DNA of 64,000 nt from DATDPM01 sp963841995 (GTDB lineage: Bacteria; Pseudomonadota; Alphaproteobacteria; DATDPM01): the NCBI GenBank assembly GCA_963841995.1, contig CAWJEX010000017.1, positions 248,001 to 312,000 of the forward strand, read 5' to 3'. Of this stretch, positions 29,501 through 39,764 are shown one piece after another. A program made the translations under genes and the position numbers. Below the pieces are notes generated by a model. The model was not told where the DNA came from. It did no database searches and was given only the letters and a program-made list of their open reading frames with translations. Within the stretch, counting starts at the first letter, position 1. Every line of letters begins with the position of its first letter.

Positions 29501-32446
29501 ACGATACGATATCGGCTGCCGGCGGGGAGAACCTGATCGTCGGCGGCGTCGCGGTCACCGGCGAGATGCACGCCGTCGGCTATGGCGGCAACGCCATAGC
29601 CCGTGGTGGTGCGGCTTATGGCGGCGCCGGCAGCAGCACCGGCAATGCCTATGGCGGATTTGCTTGCGCCAATGGCGGCAACGTCCACAACTCGAACTTT
29701 ATTGGTCTATTCGCGGGGAACGGTGCGGAATTCTCCGACAGCGCTCCCGGCGGCATCGGCTTTGCCCATGCCGACGGCAACACGCTCGATGTCGGTAACG
29801 ACTTGCTGACGGCCGGTAACGGATTCGACCTCATGGCCGGCCAGGTGTATGCCCCGAACATGTTTGCCGCGGGCTATGGCGGCAGTGCCGCAGCCTATGG
29901 CGGCGAGGCCTTCGGTGGTTTCCAGTCCGGCGGCGGCGCTGCGGCTGAGGCCGGCAACGTCGTAAACATCAACAAGATCGAGCTCGGCGTTTCCAATTCG
30001 GCGCAGGCGTTTAATATCGAAGCGTCGAAAGGATCGGAAGCGGGTGGCGCCACGGCCGATAACAACAGCTTCATTGCCTTTAACGACACCTTGTCGGCGG
30101 CCGGCGATGGTCGTAACGAAATGGTCGGCGACGTCTGGGCGGTGAATATGACGGCGGCGGCTTTCGCCGGTAGGGCGGCGGCCATCAGCGGTTCTTACAA
30201 TGCGGGCTATGCGAGTAACGGTTACGCGTTCGATCTCAACAAGATTGGGCTCGGGGCCGAAGAATCATGCGACCGGCAGCAATGCCCATGCCGATGGCAA
30301 CAGCTTCAACGCCTATAACGATGTGATGACCGACACCAGTCCAAACGGAAACGACGCCATGGTCGGCGATGTGCTGGCAGGCACCGCCTTCGCCGAAGGC
30401 AGCAACGGAATGTTCATCCAGAGCAACGGCTTCAACGATGCTCAGAACATCAACAAGATCGAGCTTTCGGTTGCCAACAATGCCCATGATGTGAACGGCT
30501 CCAACGGTGCGGCCTTTGCGGCCACCGTCAACAGCAACGACTTCAATGTGTTCAACGACAGCATGTCGGCTGCCGGCGGCGATGACACGATGGTCGGCGA
30601 TGTGTGGGCCACGGCAATGGGCATCTCGGTGTCGGCCTACGACCCGAAGAACCTCAACGAGATCAAGCTCGATGCCGAGAACGGAGCCTTCACCGGCAAG
30701 TCCGGGGTGGAGGCCGATGCCAATCACAACAGCTTTGTCGCCTACAACGATACGATCACGGCCGGCAGCGACTCCACTGGCGGCAGCGTTTTGGTCGGCG
30801 ACGTCGCGGCCGGCACCGCAGGCGGCTTCTTCTTCTATGGCGGCCATAGTGGCGGTATGTACATCAACAACTCTGGCGGCTGGGCCTGCAACACCAATGC
30901 GATCGATCTCGACGTCAAGGACCTTGCCATCGGCGGCGACTACCATGCCTTTGCCAATAGCAACTCGTTCACGGTCTTTGACGACCATCTCACCGCGGGC
31001 GCCGGGAATAACTTCATCGTCGGCGATGTCGCGGCTCAGATGTCGATCTACGGCTGCGGGCACGATCTGAACCAAATCGACCTCAGCATCAAGGACCTGG
31101 CAAGCCAGAGCGGCAGCGCCAGCAACAATACCTTCGATGCATTCAACGACACGATCACCGCGACCGGCGCTGGCGACAACCACATCGTTGGCGACGTAGC
31201 CGCGTCGATGAACATTAATGGCAACTATAGCGGCGCCAACGACGTGACGCTGGCGATCAGCAATTTCTCGCAAGGCACAAGGGACGACGCGAACCACAAT
31301 GTGTTCAGTGCATGGAACGACATCATCACGGTGGGCAACGGCGACAATCAGATCGTCGGCGACGTGCTCCTGGCGAGCAACTTCTCGGAAGGCGTGAACG
31401 CCAGTGTCAACTTGGACATCGACAACAACGGCAATCACAACACCTTCACGGTGATGGACGACAGCATCACGGCGGGCAACGGTGAGAACACCATCGTCGG
31501 AGACGTGGTGATGACGGGCGGCTACCACGAAGCGGTGAATTTCACGCTCAATAATGCCGGCAATAACGACACCTTTACCGCCTGGGACGATACCATCTCG
31601 TCGGGTACCGGCAGCGATACTTTGATCGGCGACGTCTCAATGTCGGGAGGCAGTGCCGAGGCGGTGAACGTCCATGTTGCCGACAGCGGGTCGACTGGGA
31701 ACTTCAACCTCTTCGACAATTCGCTGAACGGCGGTGGTGGCAGCGACGACCTCATTGTGGGCAACGACTCGCTGAGCGACAACGGCACGATCACCATCGA
31801 CATCAATTGGAACGGCGAGACCGGCAGCATGTTCAGCGACACCCTGATCGGCGGCAGCGGCGGCGGCGATAGCTTGTACGGCGACTTTAAGGACAGCGGA
31901 TCGCTGACCGTGAATGTGAATCTGAGCGGCGATACCGACGGCCTCACGCTGTTCGCGGATAGCCTCGTTGGCGGTGCCGGCGGGAACAACTCCCTGGACG
32001 GCGGGCTGGGCAACGATACGCTCACCGGCGGCGGCGGCAACGACACCTTCGCCTTCGACCTCCATAACAACAACACGAACGACGGCAACATCGGTCACAA
32101 CGACGGCAATGACATCATTACCGACTTCAACGCCAGCGACACGCTCAGCTTCACCGATGTGCTGGGTGTTTCCTCCGGCGTCCATAACTTCGGCGGTACT
32201 ACTATTGGGGACGATGCGGCTTTCGAACAATCGATCAGCAGCGTCACGGTCAATAACGCCAATCAAGTGACGATCGGCTTCCAGAACGGCGCCTCGGTCC
32301 AGGTCAACGAAACCGGTGTCGGCACCAACGTTACGAACGCTGCCGGCGGCGGTGCCGTCCCGAGTAACATTGGTGGGGCGAATGACTCCCATATCGCTGC
32401 CGATCTTAATGCCATCTCAGCCCACATCACGATCGCTCACGGCTAA
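20511..32446 (+). CDS. Giant type I-secreted RTX-ended repeat protein with PGRS-like Gly-rich core; two frameshifts (28449, 30262)
   Basis: Across two extra bases this is one gene of about 3,977 residues. Residues 1-180 form an N-terminal module (VAGTQYDFDFHKGDADFVFSDG, then GGGEIILQGF) like those opening large secreted adhesins. From 21310 come about 60-residue units centred on AFNDTI...GGD...VGDV. From 25380 to 29400 these are interrupted by long GGX tracts rich in AYGG. After 29400 the Asn/Asp-rich units resume. The end has RTX nonapeptides (DGGLGNDTLTGGGGNDTFAF at about 31998-32057), a DGNDIITDFNASDTLSF segment and a C-terminal type I secretion target region. There is no Sec signal peptide. 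It is probably exported and bound at the cell surface. No ABC/HlyD/TolC transporter is in the window. Cysteines recur in the repeats, unusual for RTX proteins. At 28449 and 30262 the protein continues in the next frame without loss of pattern. Confidence 0.85.
23641..24650 (+). repeat. 375-bp tandem repeat, about 2.7 copies, inside the giant gene
   Basis: Period 375 bp (125 codons). Copies from about 23840 and 24215 are identical over some 370 bases; the copy beginning at 23641 and the partial third copy from about 24590 have scattered differences. Each unit carries two ENS-I-x-[ML]-A-A and two GTANGNTINAYN motifs. Being a multiple of three, copy-number change would keep the frame. Because near-identical, the copy number in the assembly could be wrong. 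Confidence 0.9.
25380..29580 (+). repeat. Glycine-rich (GGX) super-repeat region of the giant gene
   Basis: Seven Gly-rich tracts alternate with a conserved linker of about 48 residues. Linkers begin near 25718, 26430, 27138, 27828, 28515, 29053 and 29410. Steps are thus about 712, 708, 690, 687, 538 and 357 bp. Each linker follows the plan N-x-V-x-L-x-A-x-N-x-A...N-x-I-x-A-[FY]-N...[VI]-[VI]-G-x-V. The Gly tracts are GG-[TANSIY] triplets broken by AYGG, HGG and ASA/SAIG islands at equivalent positions, so the ancestral unit was duplicated with its tract. Confidence 0.85.
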
Positions 32447-32698
32447 GGGCGCGGGATTTCCGGGCCGGGAAACCGGGACGGCTAGCTCGAAGGCCAGGGG
32501 CCGGCTCCGCAAGGGGCCGGCCCCAAGCTTTCCTGGGGATCCCGCCGGCGGGCCGCAGCGCGGCGGGCCGCAGCGGGCGGAAGGGTCTATTCGGGCGGCT
32601 TTTTAAGGCACGCAACCCCCACCCGGGCGGATAGATTTGGTTTACCCTTTGCCAGTAAACTGACCGGCTTCCGCCCCGGACGATCAGGAGAAGCCTTA

Positions 32699-34507
32699 AT
32701 GGACGAAAAGCAACCGGCTCCAGGACCGACCGCCGAACCGGCCGCCGGGCCGAGCTCTGGAGGCGACGCGCCGCCGGTCGCCGGCAATGGCCAGTCGGCG
32801 CCCGCCAACCCGGCCGCCGCCCATAACGACATGGGCTCCGAGTTCGAGAAATTAGGCCGGCTCGAGGCCGCCAGCGATTGCTACCGCCGCGCCGTTCAAT
32901 TGGCGCCGGACGACCCCGAGAGCCACAACAACCTCGGCACCGTGCTCGCCAAAATGGGCAAGGGGGAAGAAGCCCGCGCCTGCTTCGAGAAGGTGCTGTC
33001 GATCAACCCGCGCCATGCCAATGCGCTGAATAATCTCGGCATCGTTTTGGCCCAGCTCAACCAGGCCGAAGAATCGCTGATCTTCTATAAGCGCGCGTTG
33101 GCGATCCGCCCCGATCATGCCAACGCCTATCAGAACATGGGCAACGCGCTGATGAAGCTCGAGCGGTTCGATCAGGCGATCGAAGCCTATCGCAATTGCC
33201 TGGCGATCGTGCCGCGCCATTTCCGGGTTCAATATTCGCTCGGCAACTGCTTTGCGCAAATGGGCAAGCTTGAAGACGCGCTTGCCTGTTATGAAGCGGC
33301 GCTCGAGATCAATCCCGGCTTTGCCGAGGCCCATCACGGCATCGGCAACATCCTTCAACAGCTTGGTAAACTCGATTTGGCGTCGAAACATTTCGAGAAG
33401 GCGCTGGTTCTGCGCCCCGACTTCGCGCCCGCCTACGACGCGCTGTCGCGCCAAAAGAAGATCGACGACGAAGAAGGAAGCGCCGAATCGCTGGAAAAAC
33501 TGCTGGCAAGCAAACATCTTCCGCCCGGCGAGCGCTGTGCGGCGCTGTTTGCGCTGGGGCGCATCTATGAAGACGCCGGCGACTACGAGAAATCCTTCGA
33601 AAACTATCGCCTTGGCAATGAAACCATGCGCGAAGACTTCGACCTTAGGAAGCACGCCGATTTCGTGACCGACCTGATTGAGGTCTTCACGCCGGAGCTG
33701 TTCCAGCGCTGCGCCAAAATGGGCGATCCGAGCACCAAGCCGATTTTCATCGTCGGCATGATTTGCTCGGGCACGACGCTCGTCGAGCAGATCATCTCGA
33801 GCCATCCTCAAGTGTTCGGGGCGGGTGAGCTCGACGACGTGAAGAACATCGTCCGCGTCCTCCCGCGCTTGCTCAACACCAACAAGTTCTTTCCGCAATG
33901 CGTCGAACTCGTCACCGAGAGCGCGGTCAAGGAATCGGCGAAGACGTATCTCGACGCCATAGCCAAGATGTCCAATGGCGAGCCTTGTGTGACCGATAAG
34001 ATGCCGGGAAACTTCTTCCACGCCGGCTTCATTCGAATTCTATTCCCCAATGCGCGGATCATCCACACCCGCCGGCATCCGCTCGACAATTGCTTGTCCT
34101 GCTATTTCAATAAATTCCAGACCGGACAGCAGTTCTCCTACGACCTCGCCTATCTCGGCCAGTACTACCGGGAATATGCGCGGCTCATGGAACATTGGCG
34201 CAAAGTGCTGCCCAAGCCTTTCCTCGAAGTGCAATATGAGGACCTCGTCGCCAATCAGGAAAAAATGAGCCGAGAGATCATCGAATTCTGCGGCTTGTCC
34301 TGGGACGACCGCTGTCTCGAATTCCACAAGAACGAGCGTCCGATCCGTACCGCAAGTTCCTGGCAGGTTCGTCAGCCGATGTATTCGACCTCAGTCGACC
34401 GCTGGCGCCCCTATGAAAAGCACCTCGCGCCTTTGATCAAAGCGCTGGGCGACTTGGCGCCGCCGGAGGCCGGAGGCTTGTCTGGATCCTCACGGCGGAG
34501 TGCCTAG
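32699..34507 (+). CDS. TPR-repeat sulfotransferase
   Basis: The 602-residue protein starts with a Pro/Ala-rich leader (1-40), then about six TPR repeats (40-250) and a linker helix region, and ends in a Sulfotransfer_3-type domain (about 345-590). The PAPS 5'-phosphosulfate loop is IFIVGMICSGTTLVEQI (349-365), with MIC replacing the usual PRS/PRSG. The 3'-phosphate site is ARIIHTRRHPLDNCLSCYF. No signal peptide. Members of this TPR-sulfotransferase group are distant relatives of tyrosylprotein sulfotransferases. It starts 252 bp after the giant gene on the same strand, and a second sulfotransferase follows. Acceptor unknown; the giant protein or a surface glycan are the natural candidates. 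Confidence 0.9.
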   Translation: MDEKQPAPGPTAEPAAGPSSGGDAPPVAGNGQSAPANPAAAHNDMGSEFEKLGRLEAASDCYRRAVQLAPDDPESHNNLGTVLAKMGKGEEARACFEKVLSINPRHANALNNLGIVLAQLNQAEESLIFYKRALAIRPDHANAYQNMGNALMKLERFDQAIEAYRNCLAIVPRHFRVQYSLGNCFAQMGKLEDALACYEAALEINPGFAEAHHGIGNILQQLGKLDLASKHFEKALVLRPDFAPAYDALSRQKKIDDEEGSAESLEKLLASKHLPPGERCAALFALGRIYEDAGDYEKSFENYRLGNETMREDFDLRKHADFVTDLIEVFTPELFQRCAKMGDPSTKPIFIVGMICSGTTLVEQIISSHPQVFGAGELDDVKNIVRVLPRLLNTNKFFPQCVELVTESAVKESAKTYLDAIAKMSNGEPCVTDKMPGNFFHAGFIRILFPNARIIHTRRHPLDNCLSCYFNKFQTGQQFSYDLAYLGQYYREYARLMEHWRKVLPKPFLEVQYEDLVANQEKMSREIIEFCGLSWDDRCLEFHKNERPIRTASSWQVRQPMYSTSVDRWRPYEKHLAPLIKALGDLAPPEAGGLSGSSRRSA

Positions 34508-34735
34508 ATTCCCAAACGGTATTCGAGCGGCAAGGAGGACGGCCGATCGGCGGAATCCTCATTGGCTGGCGAAGCGGCGGTAGTTGAGATCGAGTGCGTG
34601 GGCGGCATTAACATTTTAATCGGCTGTGCCGCCGTCAATTTCTACGTCGTCCATAAAAGACGGCTCGCTAATCGCGGGCGTCGGGCGAAACTGTGTCGTC
34701 ATGGTTTATTTTCACCCCCGTGAAGTGGAGATTCT

Positions 34736-35491
34736 ATGGGATCATCCGGCAGCCTCCCCGGCATTTCGCTGACAGACAAAAGCCTGGACTTTGCACAGCG
34801 AACCCAGCCGCGTTTTTCTTATATTGTGGCTTCAACGGAACGCTCCGGAAGCAATTTATTGTGCACCGAGCTTTGGCAAACCGGATTTCTCGGTGCCCCG
34901 GTCGAGTACTTCAACTTCAACACGATCATGATCCAGATGATTGTCCGCCTCAACGCCCAATCGCTGAATGACTATGTGCGTCGCCTCGTCGAAGTGCGCA
35001 CCTCGCCGAACGGGGTTTTTGCATTCAAGGCCCACTGGGAGCAGTTCCAATTCGTCCTGCTATCGAAACTGATAAATCAGTTTCCGGTGCCGCGCTGGAT
35101 TTTCATCGACCGTAGCGACATCATCGCCCAGACCATCTCCTACGCAAAGGCGATCCAAACCCAACAATGGCACACCCTCGCGGAACGTCGTGCCGCTCCA
35201 CAGTACAGCTTTGAGCAGATATTTTGGTGTTACAGCGAGCTTATCAATAGCAAGAAAAACTGGCGCAGCTTCTTCGAGAGCATGAAAATTACGCCGATGA
35301 TCGTGTTCTATGAGGAGTTCATCAAAGATCCGGGTGCCAAGATTACGGAGATCGGGCGATGGCTTGACTTTCCCACCGAGCCGCGGGCGAATGTCGCCGT
35401 ACCGAAGATCGCGCGTCAAGGCGACCAAACTAATTTGGAATGGGCTGAGAAGTTCAAAAAGGAAGCAGCGCAGCACGGTTATGCCCTGTAA
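34736..35491 (+). CDS. Stf0-type sulfotransferase
   Basis: The 251-residue protein matches the Stf0 family: 5'-PSB loop IVASTERSGSNLLCTEL (about 30-46), followed by the LGAPVEYFN motif, and the 3'-phosphate region WIFIDRSDIIAQTISYAKA (about 118-137). Stf0 of mycobacteria sulfates trehalose; other members act on varied glycans. Start at ATG 34736, preceded by GTGGAG. It lies 228 bp after the TPR-sulfotransferase and 72 bp before a glycosyltransferase. The 228-bp gap before it holds no gene I can see. Confidence 0.9.
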   Translation: MGSSGSLPGISLTDKSLDFAQRTQPRFSYIVASTERSGSNLLCTELWQTGFLGAPVEYFNFNTIMIQMIVRLNAQSLNDYVRRLVEVRTSPNGVFAFKAHWEQFQFVLLSKLINQFPVPRWIFIDRSDIIAQTISYAKAIQTQQWHTLAERRAAPQYSFEQIFWCYSELINSKKNWRSFFESMKITPMIVFYEEFIKDPGAKITEIGRWLDFPTEPRANVAVPKIARQGDQTNLEWAEKFKKEAAQHGYAL

Positions 35492-35563
35492 AGGCTCTCA
35501 CCAAAGGACAACGAAGCGGTCGAGTTTGACGCGACTGGCGGTGGACCGAGGAAAAGGCGAACA

Positions 35564-36760
35564 ATGGCCAAGATACTGATGGGCTGGGAGAGCGGCAACG
35601 GCTTCGGCCACGTCGCCCGAATGCGCCCGATCGCCCGCGAACTGACAGAACGCGGTCATCAGGTCGTGATGTCGCTGCGCGATGTCGTCGAGACCGCGCC
35701 GATGCTCAAGGATGAACCCTATCCTATCTTCCAAGGTCCGTACTGGTCCCGACCGGCGCCGAACAGTTCGCGCGGCCGGCCGTTTTCGGCGGCGAGCTAT
35801 TCCGACATTCTTGCCGTCAGCGGTTTTGCCAATGCCGACGATCTCGCCGCCATGGTGCGCGCCTGGGACGGGATTTTCGAGATCGTACGCCCGGATATCG
35901 TGCTTTCGGAATACGCGCCGATATTGGTCTTGGCGGCCCGCGGCCGATTTCCGACCATTCTTTTTGGCAATGGATTCGTCACGCCGCCCGCGGATTTGCC
36001 GGTTTATCCCCGGCTCCAGACCAACGTCGAGCCGGTGATGCCCCAGGAACAAGTCCTGGCGGTGGTCAGGGAAGTTCAAAATCGGCGTGGAGCGCCGGTG
36101 CCCGAAACGCTTCCCAGCATTTTTGCTTGCGAGCGGCGATTCCCTTGCTCGTTTCCTGAGCTTGACCCCTACCGTAAGGTCCGCCGCGAAGCGTTGCTCC
36201 CGCCGCTTTCCAACCGTTTATCGCCGTTGCCGCCTCCGGCTTCGCCACGTTTCTTCGCCTACCTCGCCGCAGATGCCCCAGGCATAACGACCATTTTTTC
36301 GGCGCTCGCCAAGAGCGGCGTGCCCGGCGGGCTTTTCCTGCGATCTCCGTCACGGCGGCTAAAAGACGCTCTCGGAAAAACGACGATAACTCTCTACGAA
36401 GAGCCGCCGCCATTGCCCGAGGTGCTGCGTGACGCCAGCTTCGTCATTCATCACGGCGGCGCCGGAACCACCGAAGCATGTCTTACCGCCGGACGCACTC
36501 AAATCCTATTCCCGCGGCATTTGGAACAGTCGATGACGGCGGCGACACTTCGCGGTCAAGGCATTGCGCTCGTCATCCCGCGCAACGCATCGGAAGACAC
36601 GATTGCCGGAATGGTGAAACAGGCGGCAACCGATGTCGCGGCGTTTGCGCGCGCTCAACGCGTTGCCCACACGATCGCTGCACGGGATCCGAGCCCCGGC
36701 ATCGCGCCGATTATCGCTGCTTGCGAGGAATTGCTCGCCGCACAGCGTGCGGCGGGCTGA
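35564..36760 (+). CDS. GT1-type (UGT/MGT-like) glycosyltransferase
   Basis: The 398-residue protein has two Rossmann halves: an N-terminal acceptor domain opening ILMGWESGNGFGHVARMRPIA (GxGHxxR motif) and a C-terminal donor domain with FVIHHGGAGTTEACLTAGRTQ, the HHGGAGT nucleotide-sugar motif. No membrane segment. Similar proteins are annotated as nucleotide disphospho-sugar-binding/MGT glycosyltransferases. It ends a plus-strand set with two sulfotransferases after the giant gene, so it probably works on the same glycan or glycoprotein. Sugar and acceptor are unknown. Confidence 0.85.
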   Translation: MAKILMGWESGNGFGHVARMRPIARELTERGHQVVMSLRDVVETAPMLKDEPYPIFQGPYWSRPAPNSSRGRPFSAASYSDILAVSGFANADDLAAMVRAWDGIFEIVRPDIVLSEYAPILVLAARGRFPTILFGNGFVTPPADLPVYPRLQTNVEPVMPQEQVLAVVREVQNRRGAPVPETLPSIFACERRFPCSFPELDPYRKVRREALLPPLSNRLSPLPPPASPRFFAYLAADAPGITTIFSALAKSGVPGGLFLRSPSRRLKDALGKTTITLYEEPPPLPEVLRDASFVIHHGGAGTTEACLTAGRTQILFPRHLEQSMTAATLRGQGIALVIPRNASEDTIAGMVKQAATDVAAFARAQRVAHTIAARDPSPGIAPIIAACEELLAAQRAAG

Positions 36761-36797
36761 CGGATATAAGAGTTCAGCCAGGAACCGGAAGAACGGG

Positions 36798-36873
36798 TGG
36801 TGCCGCCTGCGTGACTCGAACACGCGACCCCCGCATTACGAATGCGATGCTCTACCAACTGAGCTAAGGCGGC
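36798..36873 (-). tRNA. tRNA-Thr (anticodon CGT)
   Basis: A 76-base cloverleaf on the minus strand: acceptor GCCGCCT/AGGCGGC with encoded CCA, D-arm GCTCAGTTGGTAGAGC, anticodon loop TTCGTAA with anticodon CGT, T-arm GTTCGAGTC. All stems pair, with one G-T at the top of the anticodon stem. Confidence 0.95.
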
Positions 36874-37063
36874 TTCTCGTACATTATCGCCGAATTCGGC
36901 GCGGCTTGATAACGGCTTCTCCCGATTTCCGGCGGCCTCATTACCCGGCAAATACCTGAAAATCCTTAAGAATTTCTGAGCGGCCGCGTCGCTGCCAAGA
37001 CCGGCTTGGGCGGCAAGCTACCGCCGCCGGCAATACCCGTCAACGTCCCGGGCCCGTCCCGCA

Positions 37064-39764
37064 TCACAGCCACATGCCGAACCGTCGGATGTACCACGTC
37101 TTGATGAGCTGCGTGAGCAGGCAGTAGCTGAGCAGAATCCCGACGAGCCACGGGAAATAGCTCAGCGGCAGCGGCACCATGCCAACACTTTGGCCGAACG
37201 GCGTGAACGGAATCGCGATCCCCAGCGCTACCACCGCGCCGGTGGCGAGCAGCACCGTCCAGGACGGTCGGCTCTCGAAGAACGGGATCTTCTCGGTCCG
37301 CAGCATATGGACGATCAGGGTCTGCGACAGCAAGCCCTCGACGAACCAACCCGACTGAAACAGCGCCTGGTGCGCCGGATTATTGGCGCCGAAGACGAAC
37401 CACATCAGGACATAGGTCGTATAATCGAAGATCGAGCTGATCGGACCGATGAACAGCATGAAGCGCGCGATATCCGAGGCCACCCATTTGCGCGGCCGGG
37501 CGAGAAACTCGGGGTCGACGCTGTCGAACGGCACCGAGACTTGCGAAATGTCGTAGCTCAAATTCTGAATCAGGAGCTGGATCGGCATCATCGGCAAAAA
37601 CGGCAGCAGGGCGCTCGAGCCCAAGACGCTAAACACGTTTCCGAAATTCGAACTCGCCGTCATCTTGATGTATTTGAGGATGTTGGCGAAGGTGCGCCGC
37701 CCTTCGAGCACGCCCTCCTCCAGCACCATCAGGCTCTTCTCCAGCAGAATGATATCGGCCGATTCCTTGGCGATATCGGCGGCCGTATCCACGGAAATGC
37801 CGACATCCGCGTCCCGGAGCGCCGGCGCGTCGTTGATGCCGTCGCCCAAGAAGCCGACGATGTGCCCGTTCGCCTGAAGCGCTTTAACGACGCGGGCCTT
37901 CTGCAGCGGCGACATCTTGGCGAAGACGACCGTTCGCTCGACGAGCTCCCGCAGCTTGTCGTCATCGAGTTTTTCGATGTCGCGTCCCTGAACGGGCGTT
38001 CCGATCTCCAAGCCCACTTCCTTGCAGATCTTCCGGGTGACGATGGCATTGTCACCGGTGAGAATCTCTGATTCCGATGCCGATTTCCCGGAGGGCCGCA
38101 ATGGCCGGCCCCGCCAATTCCTTCGGCGGGTCGAGGAACGCAAGAAATCCCCGCAGGACAAGGTGTTTCTCGTCGGCCGCACCGTATTGCGATTTGATCT
38201 GATCGCCGGAGAATTCCTTGGTCGCAACGGCGATGACGCGGAAACCGTCTTCATTCAAATCGTTGGCCAAGGCTCTGATCCGCCGGCGCTGATTGCCTTC
38301 CAGTTTCACAAGTTCGCCATGCACGAGCATGAGGCTTGAGATGGCCAGCATTTCCTCGATCGCGCCCTTGCAAACCAGCAAGTGGCCGCCCTCCCGCGGC
38401 TGAACGATGACCGACATCCGCCGGCGGACGAAATCAAACGGGATTTCGTCGATCTTTGCGTAATCAGTGGGTTTTTCGAGCGTCTCCAATTCATCCGCAT
38501 AATGGAGCACGGCGACATCGAGGAGATTCTTGAGGCCGCTTTGATGAAAGCTGTTGAGCCAGCCAAGTTTCAGGACCCCGGCGTCTTCCTGGCCGCTAAC
38601 ATCGAGATGGCGTTCGAGGATGATCTTGTCCCGCGTCAGCGTGCCCGTTTTATCGGTGCACAGCACATCGATCGCTCCCAAATTCTGAATCGCATTCAAG
38701 CGCTTCACGACGCATTTGCGGCGCGCCATCGCGATGGCCCCTTTGCCGAGATTCGCCGAAACCACCGTCGGCAACATCTCGGGCGTAAGACCGACGGCAA
38801 CGGACACCGCAAACAGAAAGGCCTCGAACCAATCGCCCTTGGTAAATCCATTGAGGAGAAGCACCACCGGCGCCATCACCGCCATGAAGCGGATCAAAAC
38901 CCAGGTGACGCGGTTAATGCCGTGATCGAAGGCAGTCTCGGCGCGCCGGCCGACGATTGCCTTGGCGAGCGAGCCAAAATACGTGCGCCGGCCGGTGGCG
39001 GCGACGACCGCAATTGCCGATCCGCTCACGACATTGGTGCCCATATAGCAAATGTTGGAAAGATCGAGCGGACTCTCGCCAGCCCGGCTTTCGGCACTCG
39101 CCGATTTCTCCACGACACCGCCGAGCGTGTCGTATTTTTCGACCGGAATCGATTCGCCGGAAAGGATCGCTTGGCTCACGAACAAATCGCGTGAGGACAA
39201 AAGCCGCACGTCGGCCGGGATCATGTCGCCGGCCGACAACAGGACAATGTCCCCCACGACGAGGTCCTGGATCGGAACTTCCCGCCGCGTCGGGGTATCG
39301 GTCGCGCTTGCCCGGCGCAACACGGTTGCCGTCGTCCGCACCAAAGCTTTGAGTCTTTCGGCCGCCCGCGTCGACCGGTATTCCTGGGCAAACCGCATGA
39401 CGACGCTGAGCACGATCATCGTCCCGAGAACGAAGACCGCGCGGATATCCTGGGTCAAATACGAAACGATCGCCAATCCGGTGAGGATCAGCGTGAAAGG
39501 GTTCTTGAGGGTGAGAAGGAGCTGCAGATACCAGGGCTGCGGCTTATCGTGTGCGACTTCATTGCGCCCGTCGCGGTCGAGCCGTTCTTGGACCTCGGCG
39601 TCGGTCAGCCCATCGCGGGTCGCGTGCAACGCCGCCAGCGTTGCGTCCGGATCGCGAAAGGCCTCCCGAGCGGCCTGCACCGAAAGAGGCTTCGGCTTTC
39701 CATTGCCATGGCCAGATCCGTTGGCCTTACGCCGGAACCGCGGCAGTAAAAGGACAGAATTCAT
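37064..39764 (-). CDS. mgtA: MgtA/MgtB-type Mg2+ P-type ATPase; frameshifted at 38069
   Basis: Joined over one extra base this is 899 residues, the family's full length. Order: N-terminal cation ATPase domain, first helix pairs, actuator loop (LSGESIPVEK), PEMLP in M4, phosphorylation site CTDKTGTLTRD, nucleotide-binding domain, (E)ILTGDN, GDGINDAPAL, then the C-terminal helices with NLSYDISQ, a MgtA/B hallmark. All catalytic motifs are intact. The frame changes between GAATC and GATTC sites; removing one base restores REIGIGIEILTGDN. It should import Mg2+ across the inner membrane. Upstream is a 450-bp region that may hold control elements. Confidence 0.9.

Noticed and set aside
28449..30262. 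Programmed frameshifting in the giant gene
   Set aside because: No slippery heptamer or downstream structure is evident. The same kind of one-base error occurs in tsaD, mgtA and others, so sequencing error is the simpler reading.
32447..32610. Terminator after the giant gene
   Set aside because: Several G+C-rich stems are possible (e.g. GGGGCCGG/CCGGCCCC), but none is followed closely by a T-run; the TTTTT near 32600 has only a weak long-loop stem before it.
36798..39764. Genomic island anchored at tRNA-Thr
   Set aside because: No integrase, no repeated tRNA 3' end and no change of base composition were found beside the tRNA.
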